64,000 nt of DNA from Maribellus comscasis (GTDB lineage: Bacteria > Bacteroidota > Bacteroidia > Bacteroidales > Prolixibacteraceae). The stretch lies in NCBI RefSeq assembly GCF_009762775.1, contig NZ_CP046401.1:3534001-3598000 (forward strand), read 5' to 3'. Positions 45,912 through 56,199 of the stretch are shown here, piece after piece (within the stretch, counting starts at the first letter, position 1; every line of letters starts with the position of its first letter). The translations under genes were made by a program, and so were the position numbers. The notes below the pieces were generated by a model that was given only the letters and a program-made list of their open reading frames with translations, had not been told where the DNA came from and made no database searches.

Positions 45912-48900
45912 ATGAAAAAAAACAAAAATGCCCTTAAATATAGGGGCCTGACTAAACTTTTTAAGGTAATGAAAATAACTGTACTACTGATATTTGTTTT
46001 TACCGTTCAAACCGTTGCCAGTTCTTATGCGCAATCGACAAAATTGAGCCTTTCAATGAATGATGTGACCTTTAGGGATTTTATTGCACATGTTGAGGCT
46101 GAAACCGATTTTTATTTTATGTTAAAATATGACGATGATATTTTGGAAAAGCATTTTGATTTGGATTATAAAAATGCTCCTATTTCTGAGATACTGGATG
46201 ATATTTTAATAAATACGGGATATAGTTATAAAATAGTTGACCGGTATATTGCTATTTCCAAAATAGCTGATAATCCAAATACAGGACAGCAAAAAGATAT
46301 TTCCGGAACTGTAACTGACGAATCCGGTGAGCCGCTTCCCGGGGTTACCGTTGTAGTAAAAGGTACAACCAATGGTGTAGTTACAGGAGCGAATGGGAGT
46401 TATTCTATCTCAAATATTTCCGATGATGCTGTACTTGTATTTTCGTTTGTTGGCTTGCAGGCCATAGAAGTCCCGGTTGCAGGCAAAAGTGTAATTGATG
46501 TGGTGATGTCGGAAAATATTGAAGCATTGGAAGAGGTGGTTGTAACTGCACTTAATATCAATCGGAAAAAACAATCGTTGGGCTACGCTTTAACGGCTAT
46601 AAACAGTGGGGAAATCAATCAGGCAAAGGAAACCAATATGATAAACTCCCTGAAAGGAAAAGTGGCCGGTTTACAGATTTCGCAAACGGCTGGAGGCGTT
46701 GGAAGTTCCAGCCGTGTGGTATTAAGAGGTGTTTCCTCCTTGTCCAGTTCAAACCGCCCCTTATTTGTAATTGACGGCGTTCCAATGGGTGACGGAAACA
46801 ATGCAAACGGAGGAATTTCATATAAGGACATGGGAAATGCAATGAGTGAGATCGACCCTGAAAATGTTGAATCAATCAGTGTGTTGAAGGGTGCAGGAGC
46901 ATCAGCAGCGTATGGTTCAAGAGGTGCTAATGGCGTTATATTGATAACCACCAAAAAAGGAAGAGGCAAAGGTTTTGGCGTTTCATACAGTTCCAACTAT
47001 ACCATCGACCAGCCTGTGTTATACACGGAATTGCAAAATATTTATGGTGCCGGATTGCTCGGATCTTATCCGCCAATTGATGAAAGTACAAATATGCCGG
47101 TTAAAAGTACTTTCTGGACGCTTAGTTTTGGCCCTAAAATGGAAGGACAATTGTTCCCAAATTTTGCGGGACAGGAAGTGCCATTTACACCGCAACCAAA
47201 TAACGTTTTAGACTTTTACAGAAACGGAAGCACGTGTACAAATTCGCTGACATTTGATGCAGGAAATGAAAATGCAAATTTTATTTTGTCGCTCACAAAT
47301 GTAAATAGCAAAGGAATATCGCCCAACAACGATCTGGCTCGCCAGGTAATCAACATGCGCGGAACAATGAAAATGGGTAAAAAAGTGGAAATCGACAGTA
47401 AGATTTCCTATATCCATCAAACCGTAGACAACCGGGTTTATATGCAGGAATCGGCCGGGAATGCAATGTGGATGTTAACCATTATGCCACGAAATACACG
47501 TTTGGGAGATTTAAAAAACAATACGGTTGATGCTGATGGTTATGAATTGAAATTTCAGGATGAACCGGCTTCAAACAATCCATACTGGACATTAAACAAC
47601 CTGAAAAATAATGATGAAAAACACCATGTTATCAGTTTTCTTTCCACCAAAGTTGATTTGGCAAGCTGGCTAAATTTTAAAGTTCAAACCGGATTGGACT
47701 ACAATAACCTTACAACACACGAACATTACGCTGCGGGAAGTTCCGAACCCCGTTTAAATATTTTGGGAGGCCTGTCGAATATTTTGTCCAATAATATTGA
47801 GTGGAATTCTGATTTTATGTTTAATGCAAATAAAGATTTATCCGATAAAATTTCAACAAGTTTAAGTGCCGGAGGTAATTATCGTTATTCAAGATACAAT
47901 ACCTTGAGCCAGAGCGGCACGGCGCTAAATGCTCCGGGGCTTTATCACATCAGCAATGCAAATGAATATGAAACCGGTCTGAGTTTTGGTGAAAAAGCAG
48001 TGTATTCAGCATATTCACTGGGCTCAATAACATACAATCAGTGGTTATATTTTGATGTCTCACTCCGGAATGACTGGTCATCAACTTTACCTAAAGGAAA
48101 TAACTCCTATTTCTATCATTCCGAAAATTTAAGCTTTTTGTTTACCAAGGCTTTGGGAATCGACTCCAACTTTTTATCGGCAGGACGGTTACGCGGTTCT
48201 TACGGAAAGGTCGGGAATGACACCAGCCCTTACCGTACCAATCAATATTACGGTTTTAACCAGTCAAACTACGCCTATCCCCTGGGAACAATTGGCTCAC
48301 TGGCAACTTCTGATTTGAAACCTGAAATTACCGAATCGTGGGAAGTGGGAACCAATCTTACTTTTTTCAATAACCGGTTGGAATTTGATTTTACCTACTA
48401 CGACAACCTGACCAGAAACCAGATTATGGCTGTTGAAATACCAAGTACCAGTAGTTACAGCAGCAAGGTGGTAAATGCCGGTGAAGTAAAAAACACAGGG
48501 ATGGAAATGCTTTTAAATGCGGGCATAATTCAAAATGAAGAAGGATTTAACTGGGATGTTTCAATAAATGCTGCTAAAAATTATTCTGAAGTTATCGCCT
48601 TACACGAAAATCTGGAAAGTTTAAAGTTAGCGGGATTTTTTAGTATTTTGAGTATTGAAGCAAGACCCGGAGAACCATTTGGTTCAATTTATTCAAACGT
48701 TTATTTAAGAGATGATTTCGGAGACATTTATGTTGATGACAACGGAAATCCGGTGAAAGGAGATATCGAAAAAGTTGGAAACATAAATCCGGACTTAACC
48801 GGTGGTATTAACAACAAGTTTACTTACAAAAATTTTAGTTTGAGTTTTCTCATCGACTTCCAGCTGGGAGGTGATTTTATTTCAGGAAGTAAGTTTTATC

Positions 48901-49367
48901 AATATACTTTTGGTACACATGCTGAAACCTTGCAGGGCAGGGAAGAATATTATGCAACCCATAATGCAGACGGCTCAGCAATGGATGGTGTAATACCCGA
49001 CGGGCCAAAAGTTAACGGGATAAATATTAATACCGGAGAACCAAATGAAATACCTCTGGCACCTTATACTTACTATACAAACCCCTACAGTATGTCGGTT
49101 GGTGAAGAGTTTGTATTAGATGCTACCAATGTTCGGATGCGCGAAGTTGTAATCGGGTATAATATGCCGTCAAAACTGATGGATAAAACACCCCTCAAAA
49201 ATGCCAATATTTCACTGGTTGGACGAAACCTGTTCTTTTTGTACCGTGCGAATAATTATGCAGATTCTGAATCGGGTTACAGCAGCGGCAATGTGGGTAC
49301 GGGAATCGAACATTCTCCGCTGCCAAGTACACGTTCCATCGGGATGCAACTAAAAGTTAACTTTTAA
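45912..49367 (+). CDS. SusC/RagA TonB-dependent outer-membrane transporter with STN domain
   Basis: 1151 residues. Signal peptide ending near residue 41 (SYAQS), STN (secretin/TonB short N-terminal) domain at about 48-118, carboxypeptidase-like beta-sandwich at about 130-205 (SGTVTDESGEPLPGVTVV), TonB-box region (EALEEVVVTAL), plug with LFVIDGVPM, and a large barrel ending QLKVNF. The STN domain fits signalling to the FecR encoded upstream. Imports glycan pieces with the SusD partner encoded 30 nt later. Confidence 0.95.
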   Translation: MKKNKNALKYRGLTKLFKVMKITVLLIFVFTVQTVASSYAQSTKLSLSMNDVTFRDFIAHVEAETDFYFMLKYDDDILEKHFDLDYKNAPISEILDDILINTGYSYKIVDRYIAISKIADNPNTGQQKDISGTVTDESGEPLPGVTVVVKGTTNGVVTGANGSYSISNISDDAVLVFSFVGLQAIEVPVAGKSVIDVVMSENIEALEEVVVTALNINRKKQSLGYALTAINSGEINQAKETNMINSLKGKVAGLQISQTAGGVGSSSRVVLRGVSSLSSSNRPLFVIDGVPMGDGNNANGGISYKDMGNAMSEIDPENVESISVLKGAGASAAYGSRGANGVILITTKKGRGKGFGVSYSSNYTIDQPVLYTELQNIYGAGLLGSYPPIDESTNMPVKSTFWTLSFGPKMEGQLFPNFAGQEVPFTPQPNNVLDFYRNGSTCTNSLTFDAGNENANFILSLTNVNSKGISPNNDLARQVINMRGTMKMGKKVEIDSKISYIHQTVDNRVYMQESAGNAMWMLTIMPRNTRLGDLKNNTVDADGYELKFQDEPASNNPYWTLNNLKNNDEKHHVISFLSTKVDLASWLNFKVQTGLDYNNLTTHEHYAAGSSEPRLNILGGLSNILSNNIEWNSDFMFNANKDLSDKISTSLSAGGNYRYSRYNTLSQSGTALNAPGLYHISNANEYETGLSFGEKAVYSAYSLGSITYNQWLYFDVSLRNDWSSTLPKGNNSYFYHSENLSFLFTKALGIDSNFLSAGRLRGSYGKVGNDTSPYRTNQYYGFNQSNYAYPLGTIGSLATSDLKPEITESWEVGTNLTFFNNRLEFDFTYYDNLTRNQIMAVEIPSTSSYSSKVVNAGEVKNTGMEMLLNAGIIQNEEGFNWDVSINAAKNYSEVIALHENLESLKLAGFFSILSIEARPGEPFGSIYSNVYLRDDFGDIYVDDNGNPVKGDIEKVGNINPDLTGGINNKFTYKNFSLSFLIDFQLGGDFISGSKFYQYTFGTHAETLQGREEYYATHNADGSAMDGVIPDGPKVNGININTGEPNEIPLAPYTYYTNPYSMSVGEEFVLDATNVRMREVVIGYNMPSKLMDKTPLKNANISLVGRNLFFLYRANNYADSESGYSSGNVGTGIEHSPLPSTRSIGMQLKVNF

Positions 49368-49397
49368 TTTATCACTGAACATTATAAACAGATAAAA

Positions 49398-50888
49398 ATG
49401 AAAAACATAAAATATATCATAACAAGATTCAGTGTTTTATTCCTCTTTTTAATGCACTGGGGGTGTGAGAATTCATTGGTTGAGATGAATGAGAATCCAA
49501 GCGCTGTTACCAGTATCGATGATAAATTTCTGTTTACCAGCGCCGTAAAATCTACCATTGAAGAAAGCCCGGGATCTTACGATTTAAGAATGGGATCTCA
49601 GTACTCTCACATGTATGTTTCTCCGAGCTTAGGACGTCAGGCCGACAGATACGAAGACTATAACGACGCTGTGTACAACTCTACTTTAACCGGTAAATTC
49701 ACGGGGCCAATAAAATATATCAATGAAATAATTTTGTTGAATGAGGATGAGGACGGCAATCCGGTTAACGAGGTAAAATTAGCCCTGGTAAATATTTTGG
49801 GTGTATGTAATTTTGCCCGGCTTACCGATTTATACGGGAGTATTCCATATTCTGAAGGTGGCTGGGGGAGAAAAAATATCCTCTACCCGGCGTACGATTC
49901 ACAGGAGTTTATTTACAACGATATGTTGGATAAACTAAAAAACAGCATCGATGTATTAAAAACAGCAAATGCAGAAGATGCTTATCCCGATTTTGACCCA
50001 TTGTATGAAAATGATTTGACAAAGTGGGTGAGATTTGCCAATTCGTTACGCTTAAGATTGGCGATGAGATCCAGGTTTGTCGATCCTTCCAATTCAGCAG
50101 AAGTAATTTCAGAATGTTTAAGTGAACCGCTGATTGAAACCAATGAGCAAAACGCCCAACTGGAACACGAAGATGGTGATATTGAAGAATTAAACAACCC
50201 ATGGTACAATCTTTATACGGTAAAGGAAAAATGGAAAATGGGGGAATTGTTTGTCGATTGGTTAAAAACCACAAACGACCCGCGACTACCCATTTTTGTG
50301 GAGGTCAATCAGGATGGGGAATACTACGGAATAAAAAATGGATTAACTGATCTTGATCACGGAAATGCTTTTAGCCAAAGTAAATATTGTTATCCGGCTG
50401 AAGCGCTTTATGCAAAAGACAGACCGTCGTATTTTCTTTGTGCCGACGAGGTGGCCTTTCTAAAAGCAGAAGCTGCACTGATTGGTCTCGGTTCGGGCGA
50501 TGCAAATGAATTTTATCAGGAAGGAATTCAAAAAGCCATGGAAAAATGGAACGTCCCGGAAGACCAGATTACAGCCTTTTTAACTGACGAAGCTGAAGCA
50601 AGCTTAAGTGGAAGTGATGAAGAGAAATTAGAGCAGATTTCCACACAGGTATGGATTGCTTTAATTCCAAATTTTGCTGAAATATTCAGCAATATGAGAA
50701 GAACAGATTATCCGGTAATTACGCAACGTGGTGAAGACATGGCTCAGGGAGTTACCGAAGGCTATTTTCCAAAACGATTAATTTACGGAACCGATGAATT
50801 AATCACCAATGCCGAAAATGTTGCCAATGCAATTGCCCAACAAGGGGAAAATAAAATAACTACTGCTTTGTGGTGGGATGTTGATTAG
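49398..50888 (+). CDS. SusD/RagB-like surface glycan-binding lipoprotein
   Basis: 496 residues with lipobox LMHWGC near residue 23. The body has SusD-like helices (TPR-type, WVRFANSLRLRLAMR; YFLCADEVAFLKAEAAL, the conserved C-terminal SusD motif). Forms the lid of the SusC transporter and binds glycan. Belongs to the more divergent SusD-like type seen with STN SusC proteins. Confidence 0.93.
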   Translation: MKNIKYIITRFSVLFLFLMHWGCENSLVEMNENPSAVTSIDDKFLFTSAVKSTIEESPGSYDLRMGSQYSHMYVSPSLGRQADRYEDYNDAVYNSTLTGKFTGPIKYINEIILLNEDEDGNPVNEVKLALVNILGVCNFARLTDLYGSIPYSEGGWGRKNILYPAYDSQEFIYNDMLDKLKNSIDVLKTANAEDAYPDFDPLYENDLTKWVRFANSLRLRLAMRSRFVDPSNSAEVISECLSEPLIETNEQNAQLEHEDGDIEELNNPWYNLYTVKEKWKMGELFVDWLKTTNDPRLPIFVEVNQDGEYYGIKNGLTDLDHGNAFSQSKYCYPAEALYAKDRPSYFLCADEVAFLKAEAALIGLGSGDANEFYQEGIQKAMEKWNVPEDQITAFLTDEAEASLSGSDEEKLEQISTQVWIALIPNFAEIFSNMRRTDYPVITQRGEDMAQGVTEGYFPKRLIYGTDELITNAENVANAIAQQGENKITTALWWDVD

Positions 50889-50935
50889 TAAAGCCCCTTA
50901 GCACAAAATCTAAATAATTGAAGAAACGAATAATT

Positions 50936-51874
50936 ATGAAAAAATTAGTAGCAACACATAAATTAGTCTTTTTTGCATTTTTAATTACCATGCTGGTATC
51001 GTGCGAAGAAGAAGATGAACTTCCTTTGTTTGAGTTCTACGGCATATTAGATGAATATGAATTAACAACAAAAGTCAAATCGGAAAATGTGGATACCTAT
51101 CTTTGGGATTTTGGCGATGGAAATACTTCTGCCGAAATGGAGCCCGTACACACCTACGGAAGTGGCGGGGAATATACCGTAACATTAACGGTAACGGGGC
51201 CCGGTGGCGAAAAAACAAAAGAAAAATCGTTTGAGGTTGCCATTCCAATAGAAGAATTACTGGCTGGTGGCCCCGGAAATACAGAAGGAAAAACCTGGTT
51301 GCTGAGTACCGGTTATACCGTTGGTTCAGATGGTTCAGGGAGTGTTGGCGACGACCTTAAAATTGAAAATTCATCGGTTGAAGAAGTACTTCGCTATTTT
51401 GGATTAAAAGATGAATACGAAGATGAATATACATTTTATCCCGACGGAACATATAAGATAGATTCCAAAAACGGGCTTATTCTGGCTGGTATTCTTTTTG
51501 GATCGGCAACCGGAACCGTAGCAGTTCCTTCCAGCGATCTTAGTACCGTTCCTCTTTGCTCATCAACTTATACGCCACCAACAAGCGGAACGTGGTCATT
51601 GGATTATGATGATTATACGGTTGATGTTTTTAATGTTTTCACTGGTGCATCGGCTCCGGAAGAGGTTACTTTTACTTTTAACGAAAGTGATAATAAGGTG
51701 GCACGACTGGTATTTTCAGAAGGACAATTTATCGGTTTTCTGGATTTGTCCCCGCTGTTTATAATCAAAGAAATATCGGCAAACGAGATTAACATGGCCA
51801 TCGGATTGAATGTGGTGGAACAACTTCCTTATCATACTTCATTGATGATCCATTTTACATTCACTCCCAAATAA
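50936..51874 (+). CDS. PKD-domain lipoprotein, probable surface glycan-binding protein
   Basis: About 312 residues from ATG 50936; a TTG at 50918 would add six residues. Lipobox TMLVSC. A PKD domain at about 35-105 (YLWDFGDGNTS, VTLTVTGPGGE) is followed by a beta-rich C-terminal domain of unknown type. The position directly after SusD is typical for SusE/SGBP proteins that hold glycan at the surface. No catalytic motif seen. Confidence 0.8.
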   Translation: MKKLVATHKLVFFAFLITMLVSCEEEDELPLFEFYGILDEYELTTKVKSENVDTYLWDFGDGNTSAEMEPVHTYGSGGEYTVTLTVTGPGGEKTKEKSFEVAIPIEELLAGGPGNTEGKTWLLSTGYTVGSDGSGSVGDDLKIENSSVEEVLRYFGLKDEYEDEYTFYPDGTYKIDSKNGLILAGILFGSATGTVAVPSSDLSTVPLCSSTYTPPTSGTWSLDYDDYTVDVFNVFTGASAPEEVTFTFNESDNKVARLVFSEGQFIGFLDLSPLFIIKEISANEINMAIGLNVVEQLPYHTSLMIHFTFTPK

Positions 51875-51984
51875 ATAGTTGGTTTAGGTAAGAATGAAGG
51901 TAAGCTCCCATGATATCTTTTAAATAAATTGATTGGGAGCAACTTTTTTCGATGAATTAATATACCTGAAGTGAAAAGTATTTC

Positions 51985-52845
51985 ATGAAATTATTGCATT
52001 TATTGTTCGCTCTATTCTTTGTAATTCAGGGAATTGCCCAGGATAAAACAGATGTCAGCCTTTTCCTGAAAAAGGATAAAAGTAATTACTTAGCTCAAAT
52101 TGAATCGAAATCAGGAAATCTTTTCACAAAGCTTGGACATCATGGTCCGGCAGTTGAAAACCAGTGGCTGGGATTTCGTTTGTATTTTAATAAAAAGGCG
52201 GCAATTGATGTTTATTCAAAAGCAAAACCCGGACTGGAAATCCGGGAGAAAAAGTGGTATCCTGCCAAAAAAGATCAACGCAATGGCTGGGGAGCCGATT
52301 ATTATAAAGTCGGGAAAACTGTTGGTTTGGGAGGAATTAGACTTTGGGATGGCGAAAAAGTTGTTCCGCTTCATCCTGTTTCCTTGCGTTCCGCCAGGGT
52401 TGAAAAAGCTGAAGACTCATCTTCTATGGAAATGTTGTCGGAAGGAATTCCGTACAAAGGTGAGAAAGTTTCTGTTTTGGTTCGCGTAACTGTTTTTTCC
52501 GATAAGCGTGAGGCAAGAGTTGAAGCCTTTTCGCAAACCGGTGAATCGGTTCAGTTTGTTACCGGAATAAACTATTTTAACAACCTTAGAATTGAGAAAA
52601 GCAACAAATACATCGCAACCTGGGGAATTCACCCGGAAGATGTTGCCGCCGAACAAGTTGAAATTGGAGGAACCATTCTTTTTAACCGAAATGATTTTGA
52701 AAAGGAATTGGATACCGGCGATCAACACCTGTTAATTTCAAAACCAACAAAACAGATGAAAATTAGAATTACATCAGCCAATGCGCGTGAAGCTGAAATG
52801 AATTCTTTCGAAAAATTTAAACAATACTTAGATGAACGGAATTAA
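51985..52845 (+). CDS. DUF4861 family exported protein
   Basis: 286 residues with a signal peptide (about 1-19, ending GIAQD). The segment GWGADYYKVGKTVGLGG followed by LWDGEKVVPLHP fits DUF4861, a family often found in PULs acting on uronic-acid polysaccharides. Its beta-sandwich-like pattern suggests a lyase or binding role, but activity is unknown to me. Its stop lies inside the next reading frame if that gene starts at 52832. Confidence 0.7.
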   Translation: MKLLHLLFALFFVIQGIAQDKTDVSLFLKKDKSNYLAQIESKSGNLFTKLGHHGPAVENQWLGFRLYFNKKAAIDVYSKAKPGLEIREKKWYPAKKDQRNGWGADYYKVGKTVGLGGIRLWDGEKVVPLHPVSLRSARVEKAEDSSSMEMLSEGIPYKGEKVSVLVRVTVFSDKREARVEAFSQTGESVQFVTGINYFNNLRIEKSNKYIATWGIHPEDVAAEQVEIGGTILFNRNDFEKELDTGDQHLLISKPTKQMKIRITSANAREAEMNSFEKFKQYLDERN

Positions 52846-54781
52846 CATGCCTAAAAAATTCAAAATCAAACACATACTTTTATTACTGCTTCTGGGAGTT
52901 GCAATAACCGTCGTTGTTGACTTAATCCGCATTTCAAAATATGAACTCATCCCCAGGCGGCCTGCTGAGAAAATTAAGTTACAGGACAACGAAGTTCAGT
53001 ATGAATTAGCCAATGGTGCGACTGAAATTGATTGGAATCGGCTGGATGGAACGCTGAGATACATAAAAGAAGAATACGACTGCTCCGATTTCAGATTGGT
53101 TAATCTTATTCGAATTCTTTATGAAGCAGGTGACCAGATTCCTGAAGATTATAAAAACAAAATTGAAGAAGTTCTCTTTAACTTCCGGTATTGGTGGGAC
53201 GAGTCCGGAGAGAATTCAATGTGTTACTGGAGTGAAAACCACCAAATCCTTTTTGCTTCTGCTGAATATCTGATTGGCCAAAAATACCCTGACACGATTT
53301 TCCCAAACAGTGGTTTAACAGGAAAACAACACCTGCAAAAAGCCCGAAAACGAATACTCGACTGGCTCGAAATGCGGTGGAATTACGGTTTTATTGAATT
53401 TTATTCAGGCACCTATTATAAAGAAGATATTGGCGCGTTAACGAATCTCATAGATTTTGCAGAAGACGAGGAAATCTCCGTAAAATGCCGGATGATTTTG
53501 GACTTGCTTTTTTACGATGTTGCCACGCAAAACATAAATACCATGTTTGTTAGCGCCAGTGGCCGTGCGTACAAAAATAATCGGACAGGTGGTTCAGGCT
53601 CAACGCTGGGTGGAATGACAACATATTTCTGGGGGAGTGGCGAAAAAATTGGCCCCGGAATGATGCATGGAATGATGACAACACAAAAATATGAGTTGCC
53701 CCCGGTTATCGCAGAAATTGCAAAAGATTCATCAAACGTGGTTATCAGGCAAAGTAACGGACTTGATATTTCGGAGTTAAAGGCAGAAGGCTATTACGGA
53801 ACCGACACCAGAAGTATGATGATGCAATGGGGAATGGAAGCTTTTACCAATCCTGAAGTTGTGAGAAATTCCATGAAGCATATTCGAAACTGTAATATGT
53901 TTTCCAATGAATTTATAGGAGAGTTTAAAATATTGGATTTAAAAGTAATCGACTGGTTGCACCTGGAGCCTTTATTAATCCGGTTGCTTAATCCTCAACC
54001 GAATGGAGTTGCCATTCAAAAAGGCAATACCTATACCTACAAAACAAAAGATTACTCGATGTACACCGCACAGAGTTATCATCCGGGAACTTACGGCGAT
54101 CAGCAACATATTTTTGGAATGAACATTAAAAATCATTTTAGTATTTTTCATACTCATCCCGCCATCGAAAAAGATGTAGAAAACCAATCGCCAAATTATT
54201 GGGTGGGTTACGGACACATCCCGCACGCTGTGCAGGATAAAAATGTAAACCTTTCGATCTACAATATTCCGGATAAAAAAGGAATGATGGAAATGGATTT
54301 GCTCGATTATACGCGAGCGTATTTTCCTTCAGAAAAGTTTGATACGGCTTACATCGACCGAAATTATGTATTTGGCAAAAAAGACGAAACCTACTGTGCA
54401 TTTATTGGCGCCAATAATTTTGAATTCAGAGATGAAGCAAATGACGATGTTATTCAAAAAGGAAAACAAACATTTTGGATTACCGAGGCCGGCTCAAAAA
54501 ACGAAGATGATTCGTTTGAAGCTTTTGTAGAACGCATTAAGAATAGTAAAGTAAGTTTTTCTGCTGAAACACTGGAATTAAACTATCAGTCGAATGGCAA
54601 AACCTATCAATTGAAATTTGGAGAAGATTTTATGATTGATGGCAAACTAACAGATACAAATTACAGCCGTTACGATTCTCCTTATGCAAAAGCAGAGAAA
54701 AAAGACAAAACACTAACTTTTAATTACAAGGGAAAATCATTGTTCCTTGATTTTGATAAACTAATCAGAATCTACAAATAA
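52832..54781 (+). CDS. Unrecognised PUL protein, possible polysaccharide lyase or hydrolase
   Basis: 649 residues (or 644 from the ATG at 52847). An N-terminal signal anchor (about 14-31) is followed by a helical part (about 60-330) with repeated WYW/NHQ-type motifs such as MCYWSENHQILFASAEYL and then a beta-rich part (about 395-645). This alpha-toroid plus beta-sandwich order is seen in several polysaccharide lyase families, with Asn, His and Tyr as usual catalytic residues. I cannot place it in a known family. Co-transcribed with DUF4861. Confidence 0.6.
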   Translation: MNGINMPKKFKIKHILLLLLLGVAITVVVDLIRISKYELIPRRPAEKIKLQDNEVQYELANGATEIDWNRLDGTLRYIKEEYDCSDFRLVNLIRILYEAGDQIPEDYKNKIEEVLFNFRYWWDESGENSMCYWSENHQILFASAEYLIGQKYPDTIFPNSGLTGKQHLQKARKRILDWLEMRWNYGFIEFYSGTYYKEDIGALTNLIDFAEDEEISVKCRMILDLLFYDVATQNINTMFVSASGRAYKNNRTGGSGSTLGGMTTYFWGSGEKIGPGMMHGMMTTQKYELPPVIAEIAKDSSNVVIRQSNGLDISELKAEGYYGTDTRSMMMQWGMEAFTNPEVVRNSMKHIRNCNMFSNEFIGEFKILDLKVIDWLHLEPLLIRLLNPQPNGVAIQKGNTYTYKTKDYSMYTAQSYHPGTYGDQQHIFGMNIKNHFSIFHTHPAIEKDVENQSPNYWVGYGHIPHAVQDKNVNLSIYNIPDKKGMMEMDLLDYTRAYFPSEKFDTAYIDRNYVFGKKDETYCAFIGANNFEFRDEANDDVIQKGKQTFWITEAGSKNEDDSFEAFVERIKNSKVSFSAETLELNYQSNGKTYQLKFGEDFMIDGKLTDTNYSRYDSPYAKAEKKDKTLTFNYKGKSLFLDFDKLIRIYK

Positions 54782-54919
54782 AGAATATCATGAAACGAGC
54801 ATGAATTTTAGCATTCTAAATACACACAAGGGAATGATTAAATTCATCGGGAGTTCCATATGATACTTTATAAATAAACAATTTTGTGAATATCCGTATT
54901 GTGTCATATCTCTTTTGTT

Positions 54920-55005
54920 CGTCATGCTGAACTTGTTTCAGCATCTAATCCTTTTTGATAATCAATGTATTATCAATGAGACCCAGAAACAAGTTCAGGG
55001 TGACG
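54920..55005. repeat. Long imperfect intergenic palindrome (REP-like)
   Basis: CGTCATGCTGAACTTGTTTC and its imperfect inverted partner GAAACAAGTTCAGGGTGACG enclose a second small stem TTGATAA/TTATCAA. This is a widespread type of interspersed intergenic repeat in Bacteroidota and other bacteria. It fills the 270-nt gap before the GH105 gene and may act as a terminator or mRNA 3' end. Confidence 0.75.
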
Positions 55006-55051
55006 TTCTATTTATGATGCATTACGGACATTCAATAACAATTTTAATCAT

Positions 55052-56134
55052 ATGAAAAAACAACTTATATCGGGGCTTTTAATTGTCTTGGCATTAAGCG
55101 TATCGTTTAGTCGTACTGTAAAAGCTCAAAATAGTAACAATCAAAACATTCAGGTTAAAACAGACCCGGTTGAAATTGGTAAAAGAATTACAGATCACGT
55201 TGCAAAGAAGAAATCGTACCGGTTTTATGCAATGGTTTGCACCTACTACGGTTCGTTAATTTTTGGTGATGCCACGGGCGATAGCGAAATAACCCGACAG
55301 ATGGAAAAGGGAATTGAACCTTATGTAAATGGCAAACGCAATCACAGAAAAGGACATGTGGATTACAATGTGTTTGGAATCTGGCCATTTGAATTATACC
55401 GGCAAACCGGAAACGAAAAATATTTGCAGATAGGGAAAGAATTGGCTGACGATGAATACAAAAATGTGCGGGAGGACGGTTTAACTTCCTATTCCCGGTT
55501 TTGGGTAGACGATATGTACATGGTTGGTTCGTTGCAGGTTCAGGCGTATAAATCGACCCAAGAGCAAAAATATCTCGATCGTGCTGCTTTGTTATTAAAA
55601 ATTTACTGCGACAGCCTTCAACGAGAGAATGGTTTGTTTTACCACCGGAAAGATGCGCCTTTCTTTTGGGGGCGTGGAAATGGTTGGGCTGCCGCTTCTT
55701 TAACCGAGGTATTGCTGGTTTTGCCCAAAACACATGAACATTATCTTCCGCTGTTAAAAGCATATCAAAAAATGATGTTGACATTAAAAAATTTCCAGGG
55801 AGAAGATGGCATGTGGCACCAGCTAATCGATTATCCGGAAAGTTATGCAGAGACGTCTAGCTCGGGAATGTTTCTTTATGCCATGGCTTCAGGAATCGAT
55901 ATGGGCTGGCTCCCTTTTGATGAGTATAAAGATAATGTAACAAAAGGCTGGGATGCATTGGCGGGCTATGTGAACAAAAAAGGAAAAACAAAAAATGTAT
56001 GTATTGCCACCAATGCCAAAAATAGTGAAAAACATTACCTGAAACGTTGGAAACTAACCGGCGATTATCATGGGCAGGCTGCCGTTCTTTGGGCCGCAAC
56101 TGCTATGGTGGAGCTATTGGACAATTACAATTAA
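55052..56134 (+). CDS. GH88/GH105 unsaturated uronyl hydrolase
   Basis: 360 residues with a signal peptide (about 1-25, ending VKAQ). An (alpha/alpha)6 barrel with HVDYNVFGIWPF, RFWVDDMYMVG (catalytic-type Asp at about 153/154), FFWGRGNGWAAASL and SSGMFLYAMASG matches GH105 (YteR-like). Removes the 4,5-unsaturated uronic acid left at the non-reducing end by polysaccharide lyases. It shows that the locus handles a uronic-acid-containing glycan such as rhamnogalacturonan, ulvan or a related marine polymer. Confidence 0.88.
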   Translation: MKKQLISGLLIVLALSVSFSRTVKAQNSNNQNIQVKTDPVEIGKRITDHVAKKKSYRFYAMVCTYYGSLIFGDATGDSEITRQMEKGIEPYVNGKRNHRKGHVDYNVFGIWPFELYRQTGNEKYLQIGKELADDEYKNVREDGLTSYSRFWVDDMYMVGSLQVQAYKSTQEQKYLDRAALLLKIYCDSLQRENGLFYHRKDAPFFWGRGNGWAAASLTEVLLVLPKTHEHYLPLLKAYQKMMLTLKNFQGEDGMWHQLIDYPESYAETSSSGMFLYAMASGIDMGWLPFDEYKDNVTKGWDALAGYVNKKGKTKNVCIATNAKNSEKHYLKRWKLTGDYHGQAAVLWAATAMVELLDNYN

Positions 56135-56199
56135 CGATTAAAAATTCTCTGGAAATAATAGTGATGAGCTTTCCGGGGTTTTTGTGGAACTTAATGCAA

